Shown here: positions 1 to 12,800 of the stretch, one piece after another | Layout of the letters: each line of letters starts with the position of its first letter | Numbering within the stretch: position 1 is the stretch's first letter | From: Rhynochetos jubatus | Lineage: Eukaryota; Chordata; Aves; Eurypygiformes; Rhynochetidae | Assembly (NCBI GenBank): GCA_027574665.1 | Contig: CM050672.1 | Location: 9,532,001 to 9,596,000 of the forward strand | DNA length: 64,000 bases | Reading direction: 5' to 3' | Notes under the pieces: generated by a model | Seen by the model: only the letters and a program-made list of their open reading frames with translations | Told to the model about the DNA's origin: nothing | Database searches by the model: none | Made by a program: the position numbers and the translations under genes

Positions 1-491
1 CCGGAGGTGGGCTGCATTTTGGCTGCCTTTTGGGCTGGAGCTTCTCGTGGTTTGAGGCCTGGCTTGCTCCACCCCCTGCTCTTGATTTTCTCCCGGATGT
101 GGGCTGCAATTTGGCTGCCTTTTGGGCTGGAGCTACTCGTGGTTTGAGGCCTGGCTTGCTCCACCCCCTGGTCTTGATATTCTCCCCGATGTGGGCTGCA
201 TTTTGGCTGCCTTTTGGGCTGGAGCTTCTCGTGGTTTGAGGCCTGGCTTGCTCCACCCCCTGCTCTTGAGATTCTCCCAGAGGTGGGCTGGAGTTTGGCT
301 GCCTTTTGGGCTGGAGCTTCTCGAGGTTTTTAAGGCCTGGCTTGCTCCACCCCCTGCTCTTGAGATTCTCCCGAAGGTGGGCTGCATTTTGGCTGCGTTT
401 TGGGCTGGAGCTTCTCGTGGTTTGAGGCCTGGCTTGCTCCACCCCCTGCTCTTGAGATTCTCCGGGAGGTGGGCTGCATTTTGGCTGCATT

Positions 492-3400
492 TTGGGCTGG
501 AGATTCTCGTGGTTTGAGGCCTGGCTTGCTCCACACCCTGCTCTTGAGATTCTCCCGGATGTGGGCTGCATTTTGGATGCCTTTTGGGCTGGAGCTTCTC
601 GTGGTTTGAGGCCTGGCTTGCTCCACCCCCTGCTCTTGAGATTCTCCCGGATGTGGGCTGCATTTTGGCTGCATTTTGGGCTGGAGCTTCTCGTGGTTTG
701 AGGCCTGGCTTGCTGCACCCCCTTCTCTTGAGATTCTCCCGGATCTGGGGTGCATTTTGGCTGCATTTTGGGCTGGAGCTTCTCCTGGTTTGAGGCCTGG
801 CTTGCTCCACCCCCTGCTCTTGATATTCTCCCGGATGTGGGCTGGATTTTGGCTGCATTTTGGGCTGGAGATTCTCGTGGTTTGAGGCCTGTCCTGCTCC
901 ACCACCTGCTCTTGAGATTCTCCCGCATATGGTCTGGATTTTGGCTGCCATTTGGGCTGGAGCTTGTCGTGGTTTGAGGCCTGGCTTGCTCCACCCCCTG
1001 CTCTTGAGATTCTCCCGGAGGTGGGCTGCATTTTGGCTTTCTTTTGGGCTGGAGCTTCTCGTGGTTTGAGGCCTGCCTTGCTCCACCCCCTGCTCTTGAG
1101 ATTCTCCCGGACGTGGGCTGCATTTTGGCTGCATTTTGGGCTGGAGCTTGTCGTGGTTTGAGGCCTGGCTTGCTCCAACCCCTGCTCTTGATATTCTCCC
1201 GGAGGTGGGCTGGATTTTGGCTTTTATTTTGGGCTGGAGCTTCTCGTGGTTTGAGGCCTGGCTTGCTCCACCCCCTGCTCTTGAGATTCTCCCGGATGTG
1301 GGCTGCATTTTGGCTGCATTTTGGGCTGGAGCTTCTCGTGGTTTCAGACCTGCCTTGCTCCACCCCCTGGTCTTGAGATTCTCCTCCAGGTGGGCTGCAT
1401 TTTCGCTGCATTTTGGGCTGGAGCTTCTCGTGGTTTGAGGCCTGGCTTGCTCCACCCCCTGCTCTTGACATTCTCCCGGATGTGGGCTGGAGTTTGGCTG
1501 CCTTTTGGGCTGGAGCTTCTCGTGGTTTTTAAGGCCTGGCTTGCTCCACCCCCTGCTCTTGAGATTCTCCCGGAGGTGGGCTGCATTTTGGCTGCCTTTT
1601 GGGCTGGAGCTTCTCGTGGTTTGAGGCCTGGCTTGCTCCACCCCCTGCTCTTGAGATTCTCCCGGATGTGGGCTGCATTTTGGCTGCATTTTGGGCTGGA
1701 GCTTCTCGTGGTTTGAGCCCTGGCTTGCTCCACCACCTGCTCTTGATATTCTCCTGGATGTGGGCTGCATTCTGGCTGCCTTTTGGGCTGGAGCTTCTCG
1801 TGGTTTGAGGCCTGGCTTGCTCCACCCCCTGCTCTTGAGATTCTCCCGGAGGTGGGCTGGATTTTGGCTTTCTTTTGGGCTGGAGCTTCTCGTGGTTTGA
1901 GGCCTCCCTTGCTCCACCCGCTGCTCTTGACATTTTCCCAGATGTGTCCTGGAGTTTGGCTGCCTTTTTGGCTGGAGCTTCTCGTGGTTTGAGGCCTGGC
2001 TTGCTCCACCCCCTTCTCTTGATATTCTCCCGGATGTGGGCTGGATTTTGTCTGCATTTTGGGCTGGAGCTTCTCGTGGTTTGAGGCCTGGCTTGCTCCA
2101 CCCCCTGCTCTTGAGATTCTCCCGGATGTGGGCTGGATTTTGGCTGCATTTAGGGCTGGAGCTTCTCGTGGTTTGAGGCCTGGCTTGCTCCACGCCCTGC
2201 TCTTGATATTCTCCCGGATGTGGGCTGCATTTTGGCTGCCTTTTGGGCTGGAGCTTCTCGTGGTTTGAGGCCTGCCTTGCTCCACCCCCTGCTCTTGAGA
2301 TTCTCCCGGACGTGGGCTGCATTTTGGCTGCATTTTGGGCTGGAGCTTGTCGTGGTTTGAGGCCTGGCTTGCTCCACACCCTGCTCTTGATTTTCTCCCG
2401 GATGTGGGCTGCAATTTGGCTGCCTTTTGGGCTGGAGCTTCTCGTGGTTTGAGGCCTGGCTTGCTCCACCCCCTTCTCTTGAGATTCTCCCGGATGTGGG
2501 CTGCATTTTGGCTGCCTTTTGGGCTGGAGCTTCTCGAGGTTTTTAAGGCCTGGCTTGCTCCACCCCCTGCTCTTGAGATTCTCCCGGAGGTGGGCTGCAT
2601 TTTGGCTGCGTTTTGGGCTGGAGCTTCTCGTGGTTTGAGGCCTGGCTTGCTCCACCCCCTGCTCTTGAGATTCTCCCGGAGGTGGGCTGGAGTTTGGCTG
2701 CCTTTTGGGCTGGAGCTTCTCGTGGTTTGAGGCCTGGCTTGCTCCACCCCCTGCTCTTGAGATTCTCCCGGATGTGGGCTGCATTTTGGCTGCCTTTTGG
2801 GCTGGAGCTTCTCGAGGTTTTTAAGGCCTGGCTTGCTCCACCCCCTGCTCTTGATATTCTCCGAGATGTGGGCTGCATTTTGGCTGCCTTTTGGGCTGGA
2901 GCTTCTCGTGGTTTGAGGCCTGCCTTGCTCCACCCCCTGCTCTTGATTTTCTCCCGGATATGGGCTGGATTTTGGCTGCCTTTTGGGTTGGAGCTTCTCG
3001 TGGTTTGAGGCCTGGCTTGCTCCACCCCCTGCTCTTGAGATTCTCCCGGAGGTGGGCTGGAGTTTGGCTGCCTTTTGGGCTGGAGCTTCTCGTGGTTTGA
3101 GGCCTGGCTTGCTCCAACCGCTGCTCTTGATATTCTCCCGGAGGTGGGCTGCATTTTGGCTGCATTTTGGGCTGGAGCTTCTCGTGGTTTGAGGCCTGGC
3201 TTGCTCCACCCCCTGCTCTTGATATTGTCCTGGATGTGGGCTGCATTTTGGCTGCCTTTTGGGCTGGAGCTTCTCGTGGTTTGAGGCCTGGCTTGCTCCA
3301 CCCCCTTCTCTTGAGATTCTCCCGGATGTGGGCTGCATTTTGGCTGCATTTTGGGCTGGAGCTTCTCGTGGTTTCAGACCTGCCTTGCTCCACCCCCTGG

Positions 3401-3720
3401 TCTTGAGATTCTCCTCCAGGTGGGCTGCATTTTGGCTGCCTTTTGGGCTGGAGCTTCTCGAGGTTTTTAAGGCCTGGCTTGCTCCACCCCCTGCTCTTGA
3501 GATTCTCCCGGAGGTGGGCTGCATTTTGGCTGCATTTTGGGCTGGAACTTCTCGTGGTTTGAGGCCTGGCTTGCTCCACCCCCTGCTCTTGAGATTCTCC
3601 CGGAGGTGGGCTGCATTTTGGCTGCCTTTTGGGCTGGAGCTTCTCGTGGTTTGAGGCCTGGCTTGCTCCACCCCCTGCTCTTGATATTGTCCTGGATGTG
3701 GGCTGCATTTTGGCTGCATT
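492..3720 (-). repeat. HOR-1 copy 1 (3,229 bp, 35 monomers)
   Basis: This is the first of three consecutive copies of a higher-order unit. Variant monomers at 492, 584, 676 and 860 recur at 3721, 3813, 3905 and 4089, an offset of 3,229 bp. The length equals 35 x 92 + 9, explained by four 94-bp monomers (near 1524, 2538, 2814 and 3460) and one 93-bp monomer near 1214. A distinctive monomer with TTTCAGACCTGCC and CTCCTCCAGG occurs at about 1341 and 3371. About 490 bp of the preceding unit lies upstream. The start point is arbitrary because the array is continuous. Confidence 0.85.
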
Positions 3721-6700
3721 TTGGGCTGGAGATTCTCGTGGTTTGAGGCCTGGCTTGCTCCACACCCTGCTCTTGAGATTCTCCCGGATGTGGGCTGCAT
3801 TTTGGATGCCTTTTGGGCTGGAGCTTCTCGTGGTTTGAGGCCTGGCTTGCTCCACCCCCTGCTCTTGAGATTCTCCCGGAAGTGGGCTGCATTTTGGCTG
3901 CATTTTGGGCTGGAGCTTCTCGTGGTTTGAGGCCTGGCTTGCTGCACCCCCTTCTCTTGAGATTCTCCCGGATCTGGGGTGCATTTTGGCTGCATTTTGG
4001 GCTGGAGCTTCTCCTGGTTTGAGGCCTGGCTTGCTCCACCCCCTGCTCTTGATATTCTCCCGGATGTGGGCTGGATTTTGGCTGCATTTTGGGCTGGAGA
4101 TTCTCGTGGTTTGAGGCCTGTCCTGCTCCACCACCTGCTCTTGAGATTCTCCCGCATATGGTCTGGATTTTGGCTGCCATTTGGGCTGGAGCTTGTCGTG
4201 GTTTGAGGCCTGGCTTGCTCCACCCCCTGCTCTTGAGATTCTCCCGGAGGTGGGCTGCATTTTGGCTTTCTTTTGGGCTGGAGCTTCTCGTGGTTTGAGG
4301 CCTGCCTTGCTCCACCCCCTGCTCTTGAGATTCTCCCGGACGTGGGCTGCATTTTGGCTGCATTTTGGGCTGGAGCTTCTCGTGGTTTCAGACCTGCCTT
4401 GCTCCACCCCCTGGTCTTGAGATTCTCCTCCAGGTGGGCTGCATTTTCGCTGCATTTTGGGCTGGAGCTTCTCGTGGTTTGAGGCCTGGCTTGCTCCACC
4501 CCCTGCTCTTGACATTCTCCCGGATGTGGGCTGGAGTTTGGCTGCCTTTTGGGCTGGAGCTTCTCGTGGTTTTTAAGGCCTGGCTTGCTCCACCCCCTGC
4601 TCTTGAGATTCTCCCGGAGGTGGGCTGCATTTTGGCTGCCTTTTGGGCTGGAGCTTCTCGTGGTTTGAGGCCTGGCTTGCTCCACCCCCTGCTCTTGAGA
4701 TTCTCCCGGATGTGGGCTGCATTTTGGCTGCATTTTGGGCTGGAGCTTCTCGTGGTTTGAGCCCTGGCTTGCTCCACCACCTGCTCTTGATATTCTCCTG
4801 GATGTGGGCTGCATTCTGGATGACTTTTGAGCTGGAGCTTCTCGTGGTTTGAGCCCTGGCTTGCTCCACCACCTGCTCTTGAGATTCTCCTGGATGTGGG
4901 CTGCATTTTGGATGCCTTTTGGGCTGGAGCTTCTCGTGGTTTGAGGCCTGGCTTGCTCCACCCCCTGCTCTTGAGATTCTCCCGGAGGTGGGCTGGATTT
5001 TGGCTTTCTTTTGGGCTGGAGCTTCTCGTGGTTTGAGGCCTCCCTTGCTCCACCCGCTGCTCTTGACATTTTCCCAGATGTGTCCTGGAGTTTGGCTGCC
5101 TTTTTGGCTGGAGCTTCTCGTGGTTTGAGGCCTGGCTTGCTCCACCCCCTTCTCTTGATATTCTCCCGGATGTGGGCTGGATTTTGTCTGCATTTTGGGC
5201 TGGAGCTTCTCGTGGTTTGAGGCCTGGCTTGCTCCACCCCCTGCTCTTGAGATTCTCCCGGATGTGGGCTGGATTTTGGCTGCATTTAGGGCTGGAGCTT
5301 CTCGTGGTTTGAGGCCTGGCTTGCTCCACGCCCTGCTCTTGATATTCTCCCGGATGTGGGCTGCATTTTGGCTGCCTTTTGGGCTGGAGCTTCTCCTGGT
5401 TTGAGGCCTGCCTTGCTCCACCCCCTGCTCTTGAGATTCTCCCGGACGTGGGCTGCATTTTGGCTGCATTTTGGGCTGGAGCTTCTCGTGGTTTGAGGCC
5501 TGGCTTGCTCCACACCCTGCTCTTGATTTTCTCCCGGATGTGGGCTGCAATTTGGCTGCCTTTTGGGCTGGAGCTTCTCGTGGTTTGAGGCCTGGCTTGC
5601 TCCACCCCCTTCTCTTGAGATTCTCCCGGATGTGGGCTGCATTTTGGCTGCCTTTTGGGCTGGAGCTTCTCGAGGTTTTTAAGGCCTGGCTTGCTCCACC
5701 CCCTGCTCTTGAGATTCTCCCGGAGGTGGGCTGCATTTTGGCTGCGTTTTGGGCTGGAGCTTCTCGTGGTTTGAGGCCTGGCTTGCTCCACCCCCTGCTC
5801 TTGAGATTCTCCCGGAGGTGGGCTGGAGTTTGGCTGCCTTTTGGGCTGGAGCTTCTCGTGGTTTGAGGCCTGGCTTGCTCCACCCCCTGCTCTTGAGATT
5901 CTCCCGGATGTGGGCTGCATTTTGGCTGCCTTTTGGGCTGGAGCTTCTCGAGGTTTTTAAGGCCTGGCTTGCTCCACCCCCTGCTCTTGATATTCTCCGA
6001 GATGTGGGCTGCATTTTGGCTGCCTTTTGGGCTGGAGCTTCTCGTGGTTTGAGGCCTGCCTTGCTCCACCCCCTGCTCTTGATTTTCTCCCGGATATGGG
6101 CTGGATTTTGGCTGCCTTTTGGGTTGGAGCTTCTCGTGGTTTGAGGCCTGGCTTGCTCCACCCCCTGCTCTTGAGATTCTCCCGGAGGTGGGCTGGAGTT
6201 TGGCTGCCTTTTGGGCTGGAGCTTCTCGTGGTTTGAGGCCTGGCTTGCTCCAACCGCTGCTCTTGATATTCTCCCGGAGGTGGGCTGCATTTTGGCTGCC
6301 TTTTGGGCTGGAGCTTCTCGTGGTTTGAGGCCTGGCTTGCTCCACCCCCTGCTCTTGAGATTCTCCCGGATGTGGGCTGCATTTTGGCTGCATTTTGGGC
6401 TGGAGCTTCTCGTGGTTTCAGACCTGCCTTGCTCCACCCCCTGGTCTTGAGATTCTCCTCCAGGTGGGCTGCATTTTGGCTGCCTTTTGGGCTGGAGCTT
6501 CTCGAGGTTTATAAGGCCTGGCTTGCTCCACCCCCTGCTCTTGAGATTCTCCCGGAGGTGGGCTGCATTTTGGCTGCATTTTGGGCTGGAGCTTCTCGTG
6601 GTTTGAGGCCTGGCTTGCTCCACCCCCTGCTCTTGAGATTCTCCCGGAGGTGGGCTGCATTTTGGCTGCCTTTTGGGCTGGAGCTTCTCGTGGTTTGAGG

Positions 6701-6764
6701 CCTGGCTTGCTCCACCCCCTGCTCTTGATATTGTCCTGGATGTGGGCTGCATTTTGGCTGCATT
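3721..6764 (-). repeat. HOR-1 copy 2 (3,044 bp, 33 monomers)
   Basis: This is the second HOR-1 copy. The length equals 33 x 92 + 8, matching four 94-bp monomers near 4564, 5671, 5949 and 6503. Relative to copy 1 it lacks two monomers just before the TTTCAGACC marker at about 4385 (offset drops from 3,229 to 3,044). It gains one near 4735-4827 (offset rises to 3,136) and loses one near 6.3 kb (offset returns to 3,044). These whole-monomer gains and losses are the expected signature of unequal exchange between sister arrays. Between those points the monomer order is preserved variant by variant. Confidence 0.85.
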
Positions 6765-9700
6765 TTGGGCTGGAGATTCTCGTGGTTTGAGGCCTGGCTT
6801 GCTCCACACCCTGCTCTTGAGATTCTCCCGGATGTGGGCTGCATTTTGGATGCCTTTTGGGCTGGAGCTTCTCGTGGTTTGAGGCCTGGCTTGCTCCACC
6901 CCCTGCTCTTGAGATTCTCCCGGATGTGGGCTGCATTTTGGCTGCATTTTGGGCTGGAGCTTCTCGTGGTTTGAGGCCTGGCTTGCTGCACCCCCTTCTC
7001 TTGAGATTCTCCCGGATCTGGGGTGCATTTTGGCTGCATTTTGGGCTGGAGCTTCTCCTGGTTTGAGGCCTGGCTTGCTCCACCCCCTGCTCTTGATATT
7101 CTCCCGGATGTGGGCTGGATTTTGGCTGCATTTTGGGCTGGAGATTCTCGTGGTTTGAGGCCTGTCCTGCTCCACCACCTGCTCTTGAGATTCTCCCGCA
7201 TATGGTCTGGATTTTGGCTGCCATTTGGGCTGGAGCTTGTCGTGGTTTGAGGCCTGGCTTGCTCCACCCCCTGCTCTTGAGATTCTCCCGGAGGTGGGCT
7301 GCATTTTGGCTTTCTTTTGGGCTGGAGCTTCTCGTGGTTTGAGGCCTGCCTTGCTCCACCCCCTGCTCTTGAGATTCTCCCGGACGTGGGCTGCATTTTG
7401 GCTGCATTTTGGGCTGGAGCTTGTCGTGGTTTGAGGCCTGGCTTGCTCCAACCCCTGCTCTTGATATTCTCCCGGAGGTGGGCTGGATTTTGGCTTTCTT
7501 TTGGGCTGGAGCTTCTCGTGGTTTGAGGCCTGGCTTGCTCCACCCCCTGCTCTTGAGATTCTCCCGGATGTGGGCTGCATTTTGGCTGCATTTTGGGCTG
7601 GAGCTTCTCGTGGTTTCAGACCTGCCTTGCTCCACCCCCTGGTCTTGAGATTCTCCCGGAGGTGGGCTGTATTTTGGCTGCCTTTTGAACTGGAGCTTCC
7701 CGTGGTTTGAGGCCTGGCTTGCTCCACCCCCTGCTCTTGACATTCTCCCGGATGTGGGCTGGAGTTTGGCTGCCTTTTGGGCTGGAGCTTCTCGTGGTTT
7801 TTAAGGCCTGGCTTGCTCCACCCCCTGCTCTTGAGATTCTCCCGGAGGTGGGCTGCATTTTGGCTGCCTTTTGGGCTGGAGCTTCTCGTGGTTTGAGGCC
7901 TGGCTTGCTCCACCCCCTGCTCTTGAGATTCTCCCGGATGTGGGCTGCATTTTGGCTGCATTTTGGGCTGGAGCTTCTCGTGGTTTGAGCCCTGGCTTGC
8001 TCCACCACCTGCTCTTGATATTCTCCTGGATGTGGGCTGCATTCTGGATGACTTTTGGGCTGGAGCTTCTCGTGGTTTGAGCCCTGGCTTGCTCCACCAC
8101 CTGCTCTTGAGATTCTCCTGGATGTGGGCTGCATTTTGGATGCCTTTTGGGCTGGAGCTTCTCGTGGTTTGAGGCCTGGCTTGCTCCACCCCCTGCTCTT
8201 GAGATTCTCCCGGAGGTGGGCTGGATTTTGGCTTTCTTTTGGGCTGGAGCTTCTCGTGGTTTGAGGCCTCCCTTGCTCCACCCGCTGCTCTTGACATTTT
8301 CCCAGATGTGTCCTGGAGTTTGGCTGCCTTTTTGGCTGGAGCTTCTCGTGGTTTGAGGCCTGGCTTGCTCCACCCCCTTCTCTTGATATTCTCCCGGATG
8401 TGGGCTGGATTTTGTCTGCATTTTGGGCTGGAGCTTCTCGTGGTTTGAGGCCTGGCTTGCTCCACCCCCTGCTCTTGAGATTCTCCCGGATGTGGGCTGG
8501 ATTTTGGCTGCATTTAGGGCTGGAGCTTCTCGTGGTTTGAGGCCTGGCTTGCTCCACGCCCTGCTCTTGATATTCTCCCGGATGTGGGCTGCATTTTGGC
8601 TGCCTTTTGGGCTGGAGCTTCTCGTGGTTTGAGGCCTGCCTTGCTCCACCCCCTGCTCTTGAGATTCTCCCGGACGTGGGCTGCATTTTGGCTGCATTTT
8701 GGGCTGGAGCTTGTCGTGGTTTGAGGCCTGGCTTGCTCCACACCCTGCTCTTGATTTTCTCCCGGATGTGGGCTGCAATTTGGCTGCCTTTTGGGCTGGA
8801 GCTTCTCGTGGTTTGAGGCCTGGCTTGCTCCACCCCCTTCTCTTGAGATTCTCCCGGATGTGGGCTGCATTTTGGCTGCCTTTTGGGCTGGAGCTTCTCG
8901 AGGTTTTTAAGGCCTGGCTTGCTCCACCCCCTGCTCTTGAGATTCTCCCGGAGGTGGGCTGCATTTTGGCTGCGTTTTGGGCTGGAGCTTCTCGTGGTTT
9001 GAGGCCTGGCTTGCTCCACCCCCTGCTCTTGAGATTCTCCCGGAGGTGGGCTGGAGTTTGGCTGCCTTTTGGGCTGGAGCTTCTCGTGGTTTGAGGCCTG
9101 GCTTGCTCCACCCCCTGCTCTTGAGATTCTCCCGGATGTGGGCTGCATTTTGGCTGCCTTTTGGGCTGGAGCTTCTCGAGGTTTTTAAGGCCTGGCTTGC
9201 TCCACCCCCTGCTCTTGATATTCTCCGAGATGTGGGCTGCATTTTGGCTGCCTTTTGGGCTGGAGCTTCTCGTGGTTTGAGGCCTGCCTTGCTCCACCCC
9301 CTGCTCTTGATTTTCTCCCGGAGGTGGGCTGGAGTTTGGCTGCCTTTTGGGCTGGAGCTTCTCGTGGTTTGAGGCCTGGCTTGCTCCAACCGCTGCTCTT
9401 GATATTCTCCCGGAGGTGGGCTGCATTTTGGCTGCCTTTTGGGCTGGAGCTTCTCGTGGTTTGAGGCCTGGCTTGCTCCACCCCCTGCTCTTGATATTGT
9501 CCTGGATGTGGGCTGCATTTTGGCTGCCTTTTGGGCTGGAGCTTCTCGTGGTTTGAGGCCTGGCTTGCTCCACCCCCTTCTCTTGAGATTCTCCCGGATG
9601 TGGGCTGCATTTTGGCTGCATTTTGGGCTGGAGCTTCTCGTGGTTTCAGACCTGCCTTGCTCCACCCCCTGGTCTTGAGATTCTCCTCCAGGTGGGCTGC

Positions 9701-9830
9701 ATTTTGGCTGCCTTTTGGGCTGGAGCTTCTCGAGGTTTTTAAGGCCTGGCTTGCTCCACCCCCTGCTCTTGAGATTCTCCCGGAGGTGGGCTGCATTTTG
9801 GCTGCCTTTTGGGCTGGAGCTTCTCGAGGT
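6765..9830 (-). repeat. HOR-1 copy 3 (partial, about 3.07 kb)
   Basis: This is the third HOR-1 copy. It keeps the pair of monomers that copy 2 lacks (7317 and 7409 match 1044 and 1136), so copies 1 and 3 share a feature absent from the middle copy. It has the extra monomer of copy 2 near 7963-8055 and lacks one monomer near 9.3 kb. The 94-bp monomers lie near 7796, 8900, 9178 and 9733. Order is collinear with copies 1 and 2 until about 9.74-9.83 kb, where it breaks into the shuffled domain. Confidence 0.8.
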
Positions 9831-12800
9831 TTTTAAGGCCTGGCTTGCTCCACCCCCTGCTCTTGAGATTCTCCCGGAGGTGGGCTGGAGTTTGGCTGCC
9901 TTTTGGGCTGGAGCTTCTCGTGGTTTGAGGCCTGGTTTGCTCCACCCCCTGCTCTTGATATTCTCCCAGATGTGGGCTGCATTTTGGCTGCCTTTTGGGC
10001 TGGAGCTTCTTGTGGTTTGAGGCCTGGCTTGCTCCACCCCCTGCTCTTGAGATTCTCCCGGATGTGGGCTGCATTTTGGATGCCTTTTGGGCTGGAGCTT
10101 CTCGTGGTTTGAGGCCTCCCTTGCTCCACCCGCTGCTCTTGACATTTTCCCAGATGTGTCCTGGAGTTTGGCTGCCTTTTGGGCTGGAGCTTTTCGAGGT
10201 TTGAGGCCTGGCTTGCTCCACCCACTGCTCTTGATATTCTCCCGGATGTGGGCTGGATTTTGTCTGCATTTTGGGCTGGAGCTTCTCGTGGTTTGAGGCC
10301 TGGCTTGCTCCACCCCCTGCTCTTGAGATTCTCCCGGATGTGGGCTGCATTTTGGCTGCATTTAGGGCTGGAGCTTCTCGTGGTTTGAGGCCTGGCTTGC
10401 TCCACCCCCTGGTCTTGAGATTCTCCTCCAGGTGGGCTGCATTTTGGCTGCCTTTTGGGCTGGAGCTTCTCGTGGTTTGAGGCCTGGCTTGCTCCACCCC
10501 CTGCTCTTGAGATTCTCCCAGAGGTGGGCTGGAGTTTGGCTGCCTTTTGGGCTGGAGCTTCTCGAGGTTTTTAAGGCCGGGCTTGCTCCACCCCCTGCTC
10601 TTGAGATTCTCCCGGAGGTGGGCTGCATTTTGGCTGCGTTTTGGGCTGGAGCTTCTCGTGGTTTGAGGCCTGGCTTGCTCCACCCCCTGCTCTTGAGATT
10701 CTCCCGGAGGTGGGCTGGAGTTTGGCTGCCTTTTGGGCTGGAGCTTCTCGTGGTTTGAGGCCTGCCTTGCTCCACCCCCTGCTCTTGAGATTCTCCCAGA
10801 TGTGGGCTGCATTTTGGCTGCCTTTTGGGCTGGAGCTTCTCGTGGTTTGAGGCCTGCCTTTCTCCACCCCCTGCTCTTGATTTTCTCCCGGATATGGGCT
10901 GGATTTTGGCTGCCTTTTGGGTTGGAGCTTCTCGTGCTTTGAGGCCTGGTTTGCTCCACCCCCTGCTCTTGATATTCTCCCAGAGGTGGGCTGCATTTTC
11001 GCTGCATTTTGAGCTGGATCTTCTCATGGTTTGAGGCCTGGCTTGCTCTACCCCCTGCTCTTGATATTCTCCCGGATGTGGGCTGCATTTTGGCTGCCTT
11101 TTGGGCTGGAGCTTCTCGTGGTTTGAGGCCTGGCTTGCTCCACGCCCTGCTCTTGATATTCTCCCGGATGTGGGCTGCATTTTGGCTGCCTTTTGGGCTG
11201 GAACTTGTCGTGGTTTGAGGCCTGGCTTGCTCCACACCCTGCTCTTGATTTTCTCCCGGATGTGGGCTGCAATTTGGCTGCCTATTGGGCTGGAGCTTCT
11301 CGTGGTTTGAGGCCTGGCTTGCTCCAACCGCTGCTCTTGATATTCTCCCGGAGGTGGGCTGCATTTTGGCTGCCTTTTGGGCTGGAGCTTCTCGTGGTTT
11401 GAGGCCTGGCTTGCTCCACCCCCTGCTCTTGATATTGTCCTGGATGTGGGCTGCATTTTGGCTGCCTTTTGGGCTGGAGCTTCTCGTGGTTTGAGGCCTG
11501 GCTTGCTCCACCCCCTGCTCTTGAGATTCTCCCGGATGTGGGCTGCATTTTGGCTGCATTTTGGGCTGGAGCTTCTCGTGGTTTCAGACCTGCCTTGCTC
11601 CACCCCCTGGTCTTGAGATTCTCCTCCAGGTGGGCTGCATTTTGGCTGCATTTTGGGCTGGAGCTTCTCGAGGTTTGAGGCCTGGCTTGCTCCACCCCCT
11701 GCTCTTGAGATTCTCCCAGAGGTGGGCTGGAGTTTGGCTGCCTTTTGGGCTGGAGCTTCTCGAGGTTTTTAAGGCCTGGCTTGCTCCACCCCCTGCTCTT
11801 GAGATTCTCCCGGAGGTGGGCTGCATTTTGGCTGCCTTTTGGGCTGGAGCTTCTCGAGGTTTTTAAGGCCTGGCTTGCTCCACCCCCTGCTCTTGAGATT
11901 CTCCCGGAGGTGGGCTGCATTGTGGCTGCCTTTTGGGCTGGAGCTTCTTGTGGTTTGAGGCCTGGCTTGCTCCACCCCCTGCTCTTGAGATTCTCCCGGA
12001 TGTGGGCTGCATTTTGGATGCCTTTTGGGCTGGAGCTTCTTGTGGTTTGAGCCCTGGCTTGCTCCACCCCCTGCTCTTGAGATTCTCCCGGATGTGGGCT
12101 GCATTTTGGATGCCTTTTGGGCTGGAGCTTCTCGTGGTTTGAGGCCTGGCTTGCTCCACCCCCTGCTCTTGAGATTCTCCCGGATGTGGGCTGCATTTTG
12201 GCTGCATTTTGGGCTGGAGCTTCTCGTGGTTTGAGGCCTGGCTTGCTCCACCCCCTGCTATTGAGATTCTCCCGGAGGTGGGCTGGATTTTGGCTTTCTT
12301 TTGGGCTGGAGCTTCTCGTGGTTTGAGGCCTGCCTTGCTCCACCCCCTGCTCTTGAGATTTTCCCAGATGTGGGCTGGAGTTTGGCTGCATTTTGGGCTG
12401 GAGCTTCTCGTGGTTTGAGGCCTGGCTTGCTCGAACCCCCTGCTCTTGAGATTCTCCCGGAGGTGGGCTGCATTTTGGCTGCCTTTTGGGCTGGAGCTTC
12501 TCGTGGTTTGAGGCCTGGCTTGCTCCACCCCCTGCTCTTGAGATTCTCCCGGAGGTGGGCTGCATTTTGGCTGCCTTTTGGGCTGGAGCTTCTCGTGGTT
12601 TGAGGCCTGGCTTGCTCCACCCCCTGCTCTTGAGATTCTCCCGGATGTGGGCTGCATTTTGGCTGCATTTTGGGCTGGAGCTTCTCGTGGTTTGAGGCCT
12701 GGCTTGCTCCACCACCTGCTCTTGAGATTCTCCTGGATGTGGGCTGCATTTTGGATGACTTTTGGGCTGGAGCTTCTCGTGGTTTGAGGCCTGGCTTGCT

